This document shows, piece by piece, positions 1 through 11,979 of a DNA stretch of 64,000 nt. Both the position numbers and the translations under genes were made by a program. How positions within the stretch are numbered: the stretch's first letter is position 1; each line of letters begins with the position of its first letter. The notes beneath the pieces were generated by a model, which was not told the DNA's origin, searched no databases, and saw only the letters and a list, made by a program, of their open reading frames with translations. This stretch comes from Hepsetus odoe (lineage: Eukaryota; Chordata; Actinopteri; Characiformes; Hepsetidae): the NCBI GenBank assembly GCA_017165825.1, contig CM029383.1, positions 3,505,626 through 3,569,625 of the forward strand, given 5' to 3'.

Positions 1-167
1 AAATGGTCTTAATTCATGCACTGTGCACAGAAGAAAGGTCAACCTTAATAGCCACGATTGCCTAAACACTCTAAGTTGAATACAGTGTTATGAAATATGT
101 TACAAATATTTTTTCCCTAATTGTGATTCAATCTGATTAACAAAAAACCACACACATGTAATGAGCT

Positions 168-292
168 TCCCTGCAATGGGCTGGCGACCTGTCCAGGGTG
201 CGTCCCCCGTCCTCGCCCTGTGTGTGCTGGGTTGGACACCAGCACTCCCCCGCGACCCCGTTTGGGACAAGCGGCAGAAAATGGATGGATGG
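168..292 (+). repeat. 125-bp short retroposon (LINE-tail type), copy 1
   Basis: This unit starts at TCCCTGC, continues with a GGGCTGGCGACCTGTCC block and ends in an ATGG-repeat tail. It is flanked by a 12-bp direct repeat, ATGTAATGAGCT, at 156-167 and 293-304, which I read as a target-site duplication. A second complete copy is at 38031-38155 and a tail-only copy is near 29618. The sequence type resembles the 3' tail of a common fish LINE. Confidence 0.75.
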
Positions 293-639
293 ATGTAATG
301 AGCTATTGGAATGTTTTGCTCAAAATAAAAAAACTGAAATATCCCTTTACAAAATGTTCTGACCCTTTGAGCTCTGGTGCGTCATGTTTCTGTCATTGGT
401 TGTTGAGATGCTTCTGCAACTTGACTGGAGTCTGCCTGTGCTTATTCATACATGGCGGTACAGTGGTTAGTTCTGTCGCCTTACAGTAAGATGGTTCTAG
501 GTTCCCAGTCAGGGGCAGCTCAGGACTTTCTCTCTCCAAGTTAGTGCAACCAAGTGGGTTTTCTCCCACAGTCCAAAGTTATGACATGCAAATTGCCCCT
601 AGGCGTGAGTGTGTTCGACTATGAGCTCTTTATCTGAGA

Positions 640-1365
640 GTGAAAACTAAGGCAGGAGGTCAAGAGAATTGTCTGTAGAGACAGGATTGTGAAAAGACAC
701 AGATTTAGGGAAGGATAGAAATGCAGTTCTACAGCTTAGAAAGTGACAGCTCTGTTCAGCTCAGCAGTCTCTATCACTCACAAATGAAAAAGAATCAGTC
801 TTTCTGGATCTGGCTGCCCATAAAGCTGAACAATTGGGGACAAAGGGCCTTGGTCAGACAGGTTACCAATAACACAGTGGTCACAGTGAATGTGGTCTAG
901 AATTCATTTGTGGAAATGGGAACTTTACAGAAGCACTCCATCAATAAAGCTTTTACTGTAGAGTGGCCAGAGGGAAGCCTTTCCTCTCTAAGAGGCACAT
1001 GACAACCAGTTGAGAGTTTGCCAAAAGACTTAGATCATGAGAAGCAGAATCTTCTGGTCTGATGAAACAAAGACTGAATTATTTGGTTTTTAATAGGATG
1101 TGTGGAGGAAACCTTGCCATAAATATCACTATCCTTGAAGTCTCCAGAGTCAGGACCCACGCTCAGCATCTTTGAAAAGACATGACATTTGCAGTGCACA
1201 CTTTATCCAGACTTGTTGAGCTTAAATGATTCTTCCAAGAAAATTGGGTGAAACTTCAATAAGTGTGCCAAACCTGTGGGATCTTTCCCAAGAAGACACG
1301 AGGCTGTCATTGCTGGCAAAGATGTTTTACCAAGTACTAAATAAATGGTCTGAATACTTTTAAAT
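640..1365 (+). mobile_element. Decayed Tc1-like transposon remnant
   Basis: The stretch matches the Tc1 transposase coding pattern, including CTGGTCTGATGAAACAAAG (the WSDET region) near 1052 and a GAGGCTGTCATTGCTGGC block near 1301. No long open frame remains and indels are frequent. It is an old, inactive copy. The flanks at 305-640 and 1366-1720 show nothing I recognise. Confidence 0.65.
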
Positions 1366-1720
1366 AGGTTGCTACGGGACATTCCCTATTAATACATTGA
1401 CAAAACATTACAAAAACCTGTCATTGTGAATATTGTTCTGTAGAATGGTTTGGGGAAAAAAAAACTTTATTCATTTTAAGATGAATCTGAAACATAAAGT
1501 GTAAAAACCTAATTGAAATCCAACTTATACGATACTGATATGAACAGCATGCAAAATCATTTCCTGTCTAGGCAGGCACAGCTCTGGTCTTGGAGGTCTG
1601 GCACCAAGCACAGTTTGGTAATTTCCCTGCTCAAACACACCTGCTTCAACTCACCTGTTGATTTCCTAGTTTAGAAGGCATGTTTGAGTAGGAAAACTAC
1701 TAAACTGTTAAGGACTTCAG

Positions 1721-1925
1721 TTACATTTACAATTACAGCATTTAGCAGACACTCTTATCCAGAGCGACTTCCATGCCCTAACTACAGTGACAATCCCCCC
1801 TGGAGCAACTCAGGGTTAAGGGTCTTGCTCAGGAACCCAGTGGTGGTAGTGCTAGAGGAGGGATTTGAACCTGCAACCTCTTGATCCATAGGGCTATAGG
1901 TACCCTATCACTAGACCAACACCAC
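1721..1925 (-). repeat. tRNA-derived SINE with conserved 3' tail, copy 1
   Basis: Read on the minus strand, a tRNA-like head containing a B-box type sequence is followed by a tail equivalent to AGAGCGTCTGCTAAATGCTG. The plus-strand form of that tail is GCATTTAGCAGACACTCTTA near 1739. Related copies lie at 8397-8598 and 54576-54772, and a divergent one at 49955-50133. Confidence 0.7.
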
Positions 1926-3050
1926 TCCTAGTTGTGCCCCCCTGGGCTAGAGCAGGAGCAAAGACAAAGAAATGTGAAATATAGAAACTTTGGGAGCAAG
2001 GGATTTAGCCTTTTCTAGATGGCTGGCTGGAATAGGGGGCAGGAATGTCTTCTGGCATTAAAAACAAAGCTACATTTTTTACATTTTACTAAGAAACATT
2101 GTCCAATAAGACAAGACCTTTTTATGCCAAGTCATCCATGCTGATTATGACCAATCTCAGGTTGCTCTAGGCAAGTGCCTTTGTCTCCCAAGCCTACTCA
2201 TAATCCTACATTTACTTTGGGTCCCCCAGTGTGAGAAGATGGGCACTAAGGAGAGTGTCCTATTGAGCATGAAGGCCTACTAGCAACCTAATGTTTTTAC
2301 TATATCAGTAGTATGCTTGAGACAATTTTGTTAGACTTTGCAATATGTACACTTGCCTTTTGTACTTGACAAGGGTTCAAACAAAACCTAAAAGAACCTG
2401 GGGCAAGTTTCAGGCATGCCTAATGAAAAGTTCCACGTTGGGCAGCCCAACAAGAACCAGGTCAGCATCACTCTTCCTGCTCTCCCCTTCCTTTTAGCTC
2501 TCTGCAGCTTTGGAAGCTACATTGCCAATTTCTGTTCTTCCATCCTTCTTTTTTTTGTTGGTTTTGTTGTCTTGTAAACTGTTATTTCTCTACTCTGCCA
2601 TTATTCCTTGGAACTAACTAGCCATCACAGTGGATCTGATTTTTAGCCAGGTTTATAGCTTGCCAGGCTAGGCCACAGCTTAGTCCATGTTCCATGCACT
2701 GATTGACAGACACTTGTCCCTGCTGAATTGCAGCTGGAGGAATGTGAAGAGACTCACCAATTATTGCATAAAAGTGTATTAAATATAAATCTTTTAAAAT
2801 AAACATTAATAATTATAATTACATTGCCTTTAATTCTGATCTATCACTACATGAATTAATAATGACTAACCAATTTTACTTTAAGTGATTTCATTGCCAC
2901 TTTATAGGTCATAAAATCATGAACATGAATTACAGAAACTTACTAGATACGTTTCTGTAATAATAAATAAGCCTGCAGCACTACAGATGCCCATTAGGAG
3001 AATTTTAAGGCCAAACTTGAAACCTCAAAACTCTGACTGTTCCTGAACAA
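1926..3050. other. Intergenic stretch without recognised gene
   Basis: I see no coding exon, RNA gene or clear repeat here. Base use is AT-rich and ordinary. ORFs are short and have no family resemblance. Confidence 0.5.
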
Positions 3051-3610
3051 CTTTGGCACTGTTGGCAGTGTTGCAGTGTATCCTAACTTATTTTCTGTGG
3101 GATTTGACCAGATTGGCTAGCATTTTACAGTTTATCAGTATTATGTTCCACCTTTTGCTTTAATAACAGCATTCACTCAAACTGGCATGGACTCAGCTAG
3201 TGCAAAATCTGAGAATCCATTTTTATCCCAGTATAATTTCACAATATTCCAAAGAGCATTTTGCGGTGATATTGGATTTTCCATCTTCAAGTGCCTCCAT
3301 AAAAATATAATGGGGTTTTGGTTAGATGACTGTGAAGGAAAGTCCATTGTAGTTGATCTTCATTGGTCTTCAAGTAGTTTTTGCAAAGCTTTGAGGTATG
3401 TTTTGGGTCATTATCCTGCAGCAGTGTTGATCCTTCTCATTCAAACCTGAGGCTATAGCATGTCTCTGAATAATGGAGTGGTACATTTCCTTAGTCAGGT
3501 TGTACTTGATTCTGTGCAGGTGGCCAATAAGCAAGACTCTCAAATGCAAATTTGAATTTTTGACCCTAGTGGTCTCTGTCTGTATGCATAATAAAAAAAT
3601 TTTTATCACT
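3050..3610 (-). mobile_element. Tc1-like transposon fragment
   Basis: The plus strand reads as the reverse complement of a Tc1-type transposase region: phrases such as TTTAATAACAGCATTCACTC and GGTCATTATCCTGCAGCAG are typical of this group. The frame is broken and the terminal repeats are not found. Confidence 0.55.
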
Positions 3611-3933
3611 TAAAATAGTGAAACACTTTCTGATAAAACACTAACTGTCCTTTAGTTTTAATGCATGCTTTTTCCATAAACAGCAAGAATTTGGGACTAG
3701 CTGGGAACTGTGTGAACAGATGTAACTCACCCTAGCAATACCCAGAAGCACTGTTTGCCACTGGTGGCATCACACAATAAGGTGGTGCTGAGGGATGGTG
3801 CAGGTTCTGATCTCTATCTGATACTTTATACACACTGATTAGGTTTTAGGTTAAAACCACCCATCTAAAAGAGAGTAGGCTACCCTCTTTCAACCAGAAC
3901 AACTGAGACATGAGGCAAGATCTGTGAATAAGA

Positions 3934-4171
3934 TGAAAGTGACTATTCTTGTCATTGTGAGAACACAGCACACAGTGAACCACAACAAAATTGGACTTCT
4001 GCATTTAATCCATGCACACAAACACACACCAAGCAGCAGCTATGAAAGCACCCAGGGAGCAGTGACGGGGATGGTACCTTGCTCAAGGGTGTCTCAGGGC
4101 AACCTACCGGTAAGGGGTTTGAACCCACAATCTTCCAACCCTGTGGCCAACTCCCTAGCACTGCTGCCCCA
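3934..4171 (-). repeat. tRNA-derived SINE (GGGGCAGC family), copy 1
   Basis: On the minus strand the unit opens with GGGGCAGC, has a B-box-like GGTTTGAACCC (reverse-complement form near 4118) and ends in a GACAAG...CACTTTC tail. At least seven further copies occur: 9191-9449, 13186-13432, 13590-13698 (partial), 19288-19543, 36706-36935, 45333-45535 and 51428-51615. Confidence 0.75.
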
Positions 4172-4189
4172 TAGTTTGAAATATTCAAT

Positions 4190-4565
4190 CAGATTGAGAT
4201 CTGTGAAATTTAGAGGCCAAGTAATTCCAGCGAACTTTTGAGAGCGTTCCTTAAAACATGAATTTCCTGAAATATTTTTTGCACTGTGGCAGCGGTTGTT
4301 ATCCTGCTAAAAGAGGCCACTATTTTCAGGAAGTATTGTTGCCATGACCTTGATATGCACCAATATTTAAGTAAGCGGTATTTGCCAAAATATCTCCCAC
4401 ATGAATGCCAGGACCCATCATTTTGTAGCAGAACATTGCCCAGAGCATCACACTGCTTCGGCTGATTTGCCTTCTTCCCATAGTGCATTCTAGTTCCATC
4501 TCTTCTTCAGGTAAGCGATGACACATGATGTAAAATAATCTTGATTCATCAAACTGTGCCATCTT
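4190..4565 (-). mobile_element. Tc1-like transposase fragment, second family
   Basis: A minus-strand reading frame at 4562-4326 contains a DESRLF-like start and the string SVMLWAMFC, typical of the catalytic core of Tc1-type transposases (the SVMVWG region). A relative of its downstream part recurs at 23575-23790. The frame is incomplete, so this is a pseudogene fragment. Confidence 0.6.
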
Positions 4566-4734
4566 TTATAATTTAACAATTTAAGGTATAAAATGTAATA
4601 AATAAAATTCGATTTCAAGGACCATGTTGTACCTTTGAGGGTACATTTACACTGTTTCAGCTATAAGAACTGATTGTTCACTTGCTACCTAATATGTGCC
4701 ACTCCACTACCGCTGCAAGTGGTTTTAATGTGGG

Positions 4735-4955
4735 GCAACGGTGGCACCGTGGGTAGAAATCAATAGACATACACGCCAGGCGAATTGCAGATGCTAAATT
4801 AATTGCCTGTGAGTGTGTTTGTCTGTGTGTCTGTCCTGCGATGGACTGGCAACCTGTCCAGGTTGTTTCCCTAACTTTCGCCCTGTGAGAGCTGGGATAG
4901 GCTCCAGCACCCACACAACCCTAATTAGGACAAGTGGCTATGAAAACAAGTGAGT
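4735..4955 (+). repeat. LINE-tail type repeat, diverged and longer copy
   Basis: It contains TGCGATGGACTGGCAACCTG near 4838 and GAGAGCTGGGATAGGCTCC near 4887, followed by a GTGAGTGAGAGTGAGT tail. It is longer than the 125-bp unit at 168-292 and belongs to a related but distinct subfamily. Confidence 0.6.
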
Positions 4956-5935
4956 GAGAGTGAGTACTTTTAATGTCGTGGCAATTGGTGCATATTCATG
5001 CAGAACACAATATTCGAAACATTATCTGTTGAAAAGCGAACATTTTTGTATAATTTAAGGCAGGGTAAAAGGAGTGTCTTCAAAATGCCATGAATGTAAA
5101 CGTTAGTCTTCTACACGAAATTAGTTTAAGCATGCCATGTTTCTTCTTATTTTGCAGCATCATTTCAGTTCATTTGCTAAGTTGTTGAGTTTAACTTACT
5201 GATATATGAAATATATAGAGTAAAAAATAAAACTTAAAATCTAAAGTGTGGCAAAACACATTTACATTTTCAAAAATAAATGTCATTGGGCATTATGATG
5301 CGTATGATTGTCTCTTCAGCAGAGGATCTGCACTTATATTCAGCATATTATTATTTGATCATTTGATTATTTGATGTATGTGTATGTACACATACACACA
5401 TATTGCATGCCATATTCACCTATCAAAAGCCCTATTATTAAAGCCAGTGAATAACATGAGGTACACCTCTTTAAGTCATTTCTGTCTTGCTGTTCCTTTG
5501 TTTGTGGATCCCTCGCTCTTTTGCTGTAGTGTAATTGATATTCTTTCCTTGTTCTGTCTTGTTAAGATCTCACAGGGCAGTGCCATATCTGCAGAAAAAG
5601 AGGAAAAGAACTGCCCTTAAGACATTGAGTCAATAAAACAGACACTTTACTATGCCAAGAGGGAATGGGCCTCACCACTGCAGATCAGTAAGAGGGGAAA
5701 GTGGGGGATTTAAGATGGAACGATACAAAACATGCAAAATGAACTTATTGCTGGAATATTTAGACTGAGTCTTCTGTAGCTGAGGGAGAACAAACAAGAA
5801 CATAATTGCAGTTATATAAGAAATGGCTGAGAAAGTAGTAAACCTTCCTTTTGCCCCCCTCCCCGGTTGAGAATGGTATTCACCATGCCGATGGCAAGAA
5901 CATATCATGGGAATTATCCAGCAGAGAGAGACAGC
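4956..5935. other. Intergenic, no recognised feature
   Basis: AT-rich sequence with an imperfect TATGTGTATGTACACATACACACATA stretch near 5375 (split across the site) and no exon-like reading frame that I can support. Confidence 0.4.
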
Positions 5936-5945
5936 GGGAGGGAGG

Positions 5946-5988
<43 letters not shown>

Positions 5989-6035
5989 AGGGAGAGGGAG
6001 AGAGAGAGAGAAAGAAAGAAAGAAAGAAAGAAAAT
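5936..6035. repeat. GA-rich microsatellite, GAAA at right end
   Basis: Runs of GGGA, GA and GGGAGA units are followed by a GAAA repeat ending near 6031. Overlapping ORFs here encode only Arg/Glu or Ser/Leu repeats and are not genes. Confidence 0.9.
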
Positions 6036-6326
6036 ACTCTGGCTAGACTGAAGCTGCTGAGAAAAGAACAATAGATCTGCAGTCCTGAGGAGCGTGACTG
6101 AACACTACTCTAGAGGTTTGGAACCAGACAAGTGCTGTAGGGGTGAACTTTTGTTGGGCAGAGGTGCAGGTAACAGCTGACCAGGTAATGAGGAGACAAA
6201 TCAGAAGATGTTCAGAGCATGAAAACCTCTTAATATAGATCCCCCACCACACCCACACACACACCCCACCCCACATTTGGATGAGGTCAAAGTGTTTAAA
6301 ATGATCCTAACAAGTCATGAAAACAG

Positions 6327-6328
<2 letters not shown>

Positions 6329-6377
<49 letters not shown>

Positions 6378-6397
6378 TGAGAGAGAGAGAGAGAGAT
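6329..6397. repeat. GT microsatellite followed by GA run
   Basis: An uninterrupted GT repeat of about 46 bases runs into GTGAGTGAGA and then a GA run. Confidence 0.9.
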
Positions 6398-8390
6398 CAG
6401 TCAGTTGAAGTGCCTGCATCACTGCATGAGGCCAGCGCAGCGAGGGGGGGGCAGTCCGACTTATGCTCAGCAGCTCCCTGTTGCCCTGGAAACAGGTGCT
6501 GAGATTCTTTGCCTTTTTCCCCATCTTTCTCCTCGCTATCGATGTCAGTGCCACCTCCCACAGCCTCCCCTCCCCCACGACCTGCCGCATCCACCAACCC
6601 CCTCCTTCCCCATTCCCATCTACTGCAGTCATTTAACAATGTCACAGGCCAGAACAACCAACCCCCCCCCAACACACACATGCAACTCCCCCCTCGCACA
6701 TACATACCCAGCCAAGAACTGCGAGCATGGAGCCACTGTATCAGGGCCAGACAGTACCCTGCTATTGATCCCAATGAGGGCTGGGGATCTAGTGCTACGA
6801 GAATAAAGCACCAGTCCTTTGACCCCAACCCCCAGCTAATCTCTTAGCGAGAGCCACTCAGGCCTGCACATACTCCTGGTGGAGGGTATGGACAAACTGG
6901 AATCTCTGGACCCTAGGGGAGGGGGTTAGCCATGATGTCCTTGCCAATCCCAAATCATACTAAGGCTTAGGGACTGACCATTTTTAACATTTTTCTTCTT
7001 TCCTTCATTCACCAAAAAAAAAGTCATGATCCATGACCATTTTCAAAGCTCTTACAATTAAACAGGCTGTAAATAACCTCTGATTGACTGCCCTGTATTG
7101 CATGTCATTTGAAAGGACTCCTTATAACGCCATTGTAGGTGCGGCTAAACTGCTGAAATACATTCAATTGGATTGGGTTTTTGTGACAAAATTAATTCAG
7201 AAAAACTTCTAGCTAGATCTGCATACACAAATTAAAGGTACTTCACAGATTAAAGGGTACTTTATCAACTTTACCTGCTTTTATTAAAATCACATGATAT
7301 GGGCTCTTTAAAAGACTTTGCATTAGTGAAGATTCAGAAAAGAAACATTTCTCCGGTCCTCCACACCGTGGTTAAGCCCACATCTCGCCAGAGCTGCATT
7401 CAACTGATGGATTTTTTGTTAATACAGCAAGCAAGATTTAGGCCCACCACTGTTTAGACTGCATTTCCTAGGGAAGGGAAGGCATGGCAGCTGAGTGCGG
7501 CCCACCAAGCAGCAACGAGCAAGGGGGTGCGCACCAGGGATCAAGTGTTTGATTTCGTTCTCTGGCCATTTTAAGTCAACACTTTTTCAAGTGCTCCGCA
7601 TTCCATTGTAGTGACTTTCACCCTGGTCTGGAAAGGAACATTCCCGGGAAGTGGCTGACCGACAATAACAGCAATGAGAAAAAAAAGAAAGAAAAGAAAA
7701 AGGCATTGGGTTGGGGGTGGGATTGTTGGCTGGATCAGAAAGAAAAAGAAGCTGTTCTCTTCCACCTTTGCTTAGCCAAACCAGTGACATGCCAACACTG
7801 CAGCACTGAAAACACACAGGCTTTATCCTAACGCTGCATTTAAAGGCCCAGAACAGTCCTGACCAAAGACTCAATGTTTAGCAGTCTGATTCCATAAAGA
7901 AATATTGTTCACGTTATACAACCTTGGCTTTGTCAGCGTTTTCAGCATATATTTCAAAGAGCTGCGTCTGCATTACATCTGTGAAAAGTCACCTCAAAGG
8001 GGAAGGGGGCGGGCTTGTTGTGAGAGCCTGGGGATGATACGCAGTGGTGTAACTCGGATGGACGTTAACAGCCACATCAGCCTCGGCGAAGGCCGATTGA
8101 AGCGGACGTTCTGTCCCGCTCAATCACACTGTGGCATTCCTAATTAGGACGAAAACAGAAAAGGCTCAAGAGAAAGTATGTCAACCCCAAATACTCCCCC
8201 TTTTGCTGAAAGAGTGTTGTGACTCGCATTGGACTTGCACTGAAATTAATCTGTGTTGTAGTAAACACTGTCAGGCTGTAGCACAACTCGGGCCTGCAGT
8301 TAATGCTTGGTGTAAATGGGTAGCACAGCTTCCTCAGACCTTAAAGCTGGTAACACAATCAAGGTATTCCTGTAATCCAACAAAATTAAT
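6398..8390. other. Mostly single-copy block without recognised gene
   Basis: This is the longest stretch in the left third without a recognisable repeat. It has C-rich patches at 6540-6700 and a moderately CpG-bearing patch at 8000-8150 ending in CCTAATTAGGAC. ORFs of 110-143 codons around 6397-6847 overlap on both strands, are low-complexity (His/Pro or Gly) and look like chance. It may hold regulatory sequence for parg or a neighbour, but nothing in it proves that. Confidence 0.35.
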
Positions 8391-8396
8391 TATTTT

Positions 8397-8598
8397 GGCA
8401 TTTACATTTGCAGCATTTAGAAGACACTCTTATCCAGAGCAACTTCCATTTCCTAATTACAGGAACAGTCCCCCTGGAGCAATACAGGGTTAAGGGACCC
8501 AGGGACCCAGTGGTAGTAGTGCCAGAGGTGGGATTCGAATCCGGGACCTCTTGAACCATAGGTCCATAGGCACGTACACTACCACTAGACCACTAACT
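8397..8598 (-). repeat. tRNA-derived SINE with conserved 3' tail, copy 2
   Basis: Same architecture as 1721-1925: plus-strand TTTACATTTGCAGCATTTAG at the left and a head ending in CACTACCACTAGACCAC at the right. Confidence 0.7.
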
Positions 8599-9190
8599 AA
8601 GGTGTTTATAAGGTGCTCATATTCTATATTCTGTAATATATTTCAGTTTCTGCATGGCTTTTGTGTGGGTTTGTGTATCACAAATGTTTTTAAAAGTGTT
8701 ATTCATTGAAATCCATTCTTACTCAACCATTTTCCAACCCCTGTTTATGCCATGTCACATTGGTAGCTGGTTTAGGAGGGCAGCCCAGACTTGTGTTCCC
8801 CCAGCCACTTCTACCAGCTCCTTCTGGAGGATCCCAAAGCACTCTTAGACCAGCCTAGATATATTTTCCTTCCAACTTATCTTGCATCTTCCCTGTGGTG
8901 TTCTCTCTGCTAGTCTTGCCCAGAACACCTCCATCGGGTGGTGCTTAGTAGGCATCCTGACTAGACACCCATATCTCCTCAGCTGGCTCCTTTCAGTGGA
9001 GAGGAGCAGCAGCTCTTCTCCCAAATCCTCCGGGATATGTGAGCTCTTCACCTTATCTGTAAGAGTATGCCCAACTGTCAGAAAGAGGAAATTTAGTTCT
9101 GCCACTTACATGATGATTATTCATGATTTTATTCTAATTGATACCCTTGACAAAAGGTGAAATTTGGAACAAGTCCCTGTTCCTGCACCC

Positions 9191-9449
9191 GGGGGCAGCC
9201 GTGGCCTAGTGGTTAGGGATCTTCCTGCATCGGAAGATTGTGGGTTCAATTCCCTCACAAGTAGGTTACCCTGAGGTTCCCCTGAGCAAGGTACCATCCC
9301 TGTCACTGCTCCCCGGGTGCTTTCAATAGCTGCCCACTGCTGCACGGTGTTTATGTGCATGGGTTAAAAGCAGAGGTGCAATTTCATTGTGGTTCACGCT
9401 TGCAGTGCTGTGACCTCGCAATGACAAGGGTTGTCACTTTCACTTTCAC
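9191..9449 (+). repeat. tRNA-derived SINE (GGGGCAGC family), copy 2, nested in LINE
   Basis: Full head-to-tail copy: GGGGGCAGCCGTGGCCTAGT with an A-box like TGGCCTAGTGG, a B-box like GGTTCAATTCC, and an end at CACTTTCACTTTCAC. It splits the LINE at 8675-11455, so it inserted later. Confidence 0.8.
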
Positions 9450-9884
9450 TGTTCACCACAGCTTTCCGGTATATAAGCTGCATAACTGCTACCGCTGCCC
9501 TAATCCATCTTTGACTTTTAGCCCCACCTCAATTCATGCTGGAGGTCACAGCATGACAAAGCCAACAGAACCACATCGCTCACAAAAGAAAAAAACACTG
9601 GACTACATCCACCCTCTAACTGCACCTTAAAATCTTGTACATAAATATCACAAACAAGATTGGAGACAAGGGCCAGCCCTGGTGGAGTTTTACACCCACT
9701 GAGAACAAGCGAGACTTAATGCCAAGAATACAGACACAGCTGTCACTGTTATGCAAGTGATCCTGCCACCCTGTACTCACACCCCCCACAGAACCTGCCA
9801 TGCTGCATAGACCTGAGTTTAATGTTCTACAATTAGTTGTAATTTTCCACACCTTGGAGGAAGCCTTTACAGGGGTTCAGAGCA

Positions 9885-10360
9885 GTGTGATGAATGCGAA
9901 CGAAAGGGAGGAAAGTGGAATGGTTAGAATGCAGGGAGTAGAGGTGACAAAGGTGAGAAAAAGTTCAGGCAGGTTGGAATGGGTGGAAACAAATGGCAGG
10001 AGTGATCTGTGACAGACGGATGCTGGCAATAGTAAAAGGAAAGGTTTACAGGACAGTAGTGAGACCAGTTGTGGTATACGAATGGGAGACAGTGGCACTG
10101 GCAAAAAGACAGGCAGCAGAGCTGGAGGTGTCAGAGTTAAAGATTTTTGATTCTCAGGTTCCCAAGATCTAAAGTTGGATGTTTTGGGGGAGAAAGTTAA
10201 AGAAGCAAGGTTGCATTGGTTTTGCACATACAGAGGAGTGACACAGATTATATTGGGAGAAGGATGCTGAGGATGAAGCTGCCAGCAAAGAGGAAAAGTG
10301 GAAGGCCAAAGAGGAGGTTTAGGAGGATGGATTAGGTGAAAGAGGACATGCAGCTCTAAG
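9885..10360 (+). mobile_element. LINE C-terminal fragment, opposite orientation, nested
   Basis: On the plus strand the broken frames read like the C-terminal end of another fish LINE ORF: RMQGVEVTKV near 9929, a stretch like ICDRRMLAIVKGKVYRTVVR near 10005, and KRKSGRPKRRF near 10290. It lies within the minus-strand LINE, between its RT and endonuclease pieces. Indels prevent a continuous ORF. Confidence 0.6.
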
Positions 10361-11979
10361 TTTTTGGTTACCTGACTGCCATCACTGCAGCCCTTTTGCC
10401 TGCTGGTACCTTTCAGCCAATTCCAGTGTCTCGTGATCTTACCAAGCCCAGAAAAACTCTTTTTATGCCTGTCAACCTCCCTTAATGTTGGTGTTCACCA
10501 CCAGGTTCTTGGGTTGCTGCCAGAACAGGCACAGATGATTATCCAGCCAAAGCTCAAGGCCGCCGCCTCAGCAATAGAAGTTTTAAGTGTCGCCAGTTTG
10601 AACTCCATGACCCCACCCTCTCTTGGATCAGGGAGATGTTCTTCTAGATATGTACGTTGCTGTCAGGCATTCCCAGTGCACTATCACTTCCCACCTGGAT
10701 TTACCAGGTCTTTCCAGCATCCTTGTCTGCCATCTCATCAAACTCACCTCCAGGTGGTGATCGGTTGATGGCTCTGCTGTTCTCATCACCCTAGTATCCA
10801 GAATATGTGACTGCAAGTGTGATGACATGACTGCAAAGTTGATCATTGATTGCTGGCCTAAAGAGCTCTGGTACATTTATGAACTACCTTTTTTTAACTA
10901 TCTGACTTTCCATGAGCTGTAAAGAAATCCAATAACAAAACACCACTAGGGTTTAGATCAAGTAGTCCCCCACCTTTGGGTTGCCCATCATTGCTGATTT
11001 GAGCATTAAAGTCTTCAAGCAAAAGTACAGAGTGACCAGATGGTACCCTTTCCAGGAAACTTCTCATTGCACCTTGGAAGGTTTGATGCCCTGAAGTGCC
11101 AATCGACTCATATACTGTTACAACTGAAACCTGAACTTTCAGCGAGTTGATGTTTTCTTGTGAGGCCACGAAAGGGTGGTTCAATGTAAATGTGACAGAT
11201 CTCACCATCATCTTACCAAACAACTTCTAGCTCCAGAAGCAGGCCAAAGTATTCCTGTTCCGGGTGTGGTGTTTCTGTTCTTACTGGAACTTTCCTAAGG
11301 GCTTTATGAACCACTTTTTGTCTGGTTCCTTGCTTGAGACCTTGGGTCTTGGGTGGCTCTATCGGGAACTACATGCTCCTGACAGCACAGGTCTCAATTT
11401 CACAAAATTGAAACCCTCCACAACAATAAGGTTGCAGTTCCTGCAGGGGTGTTAATAGAATGAAAAGAAATAATAAAGTTAGTGTTATTTACAATAAATC
11501 AGTAATAACATTAACATTTTTATAACATAAATCTGACTGGATAGATGAAGGTGACCTGTATTTATGATTGAATTGTAAAGGTGGTGATTCTCATGCCGTG
11601 AATCCAGTCATGTGAGAGGTAAGTGTGTGCAGAATCTAAAACATGAAAAACAAGATTACCTCTGAGTGGATGCAGTGTCAGTGCTCACACTGTTTTGTTT
11701 CAGTTTCTAACCACAGTGCAGCTTTGGGTTAATCTTTGAATGGTAGATCAACCTAGCAGTGACCCCGGCAGCTGTTGAAACCATACTGCATCAAATACAC
11801 CATGCCTCTACCACAACAGTGCTCTACCACATAAATAATACCTGGTCAGCAGTGGTTATGTGGTCAGGTTGGCGTTATTAACAAAGTAGTTGGGGATTGC
11901 AGTTTTAGATGCACTCACTAACTGACATTTAACTCGATCATCAGATAGCCTGTAACTAGACACAAATATTTTGTGGACC

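Larger units (their letters stand above)
8675..11455 (-). mobile_element. Decayed non-LTR retrotransposon (LINE), EN to RT C-terminus
   Basis: Minus-strand fragments lie in the correct order for one LINE ORF. An endonuclease region at 11223-10628 includes LLEDFNAQ (the GDFNA motif), DLNPSGVLLLDF and STDHHL. A reverse-transcriptase piece at 9852-9616 includes QGWPLSPILFVIFM. A C-terminal piece at 9105-8845 includes TERSQLRRYG and LVRMP. The central RT half is missing, frames are broken, and two other elements sit inside: the SINE at 9191-9449 and a plus-strand LINE piece at 9885-10360. It is a dead copy. Confidence 0.75.

Noticed and set aside
6397..6847. Overlapping ORFs of 105-143 codons on both strands
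   Set aside because: Low-complexity His/Pro/Thr or Gly/Trp content, mutually overlapping, no splice context and no family resemblance.
9191..9280. tRNA gene suggested by A-box and B-box like sequences
   Set aside because: The sequence is the head of a SINE family with the same tail in other copies; no cloverleaf closes properly.
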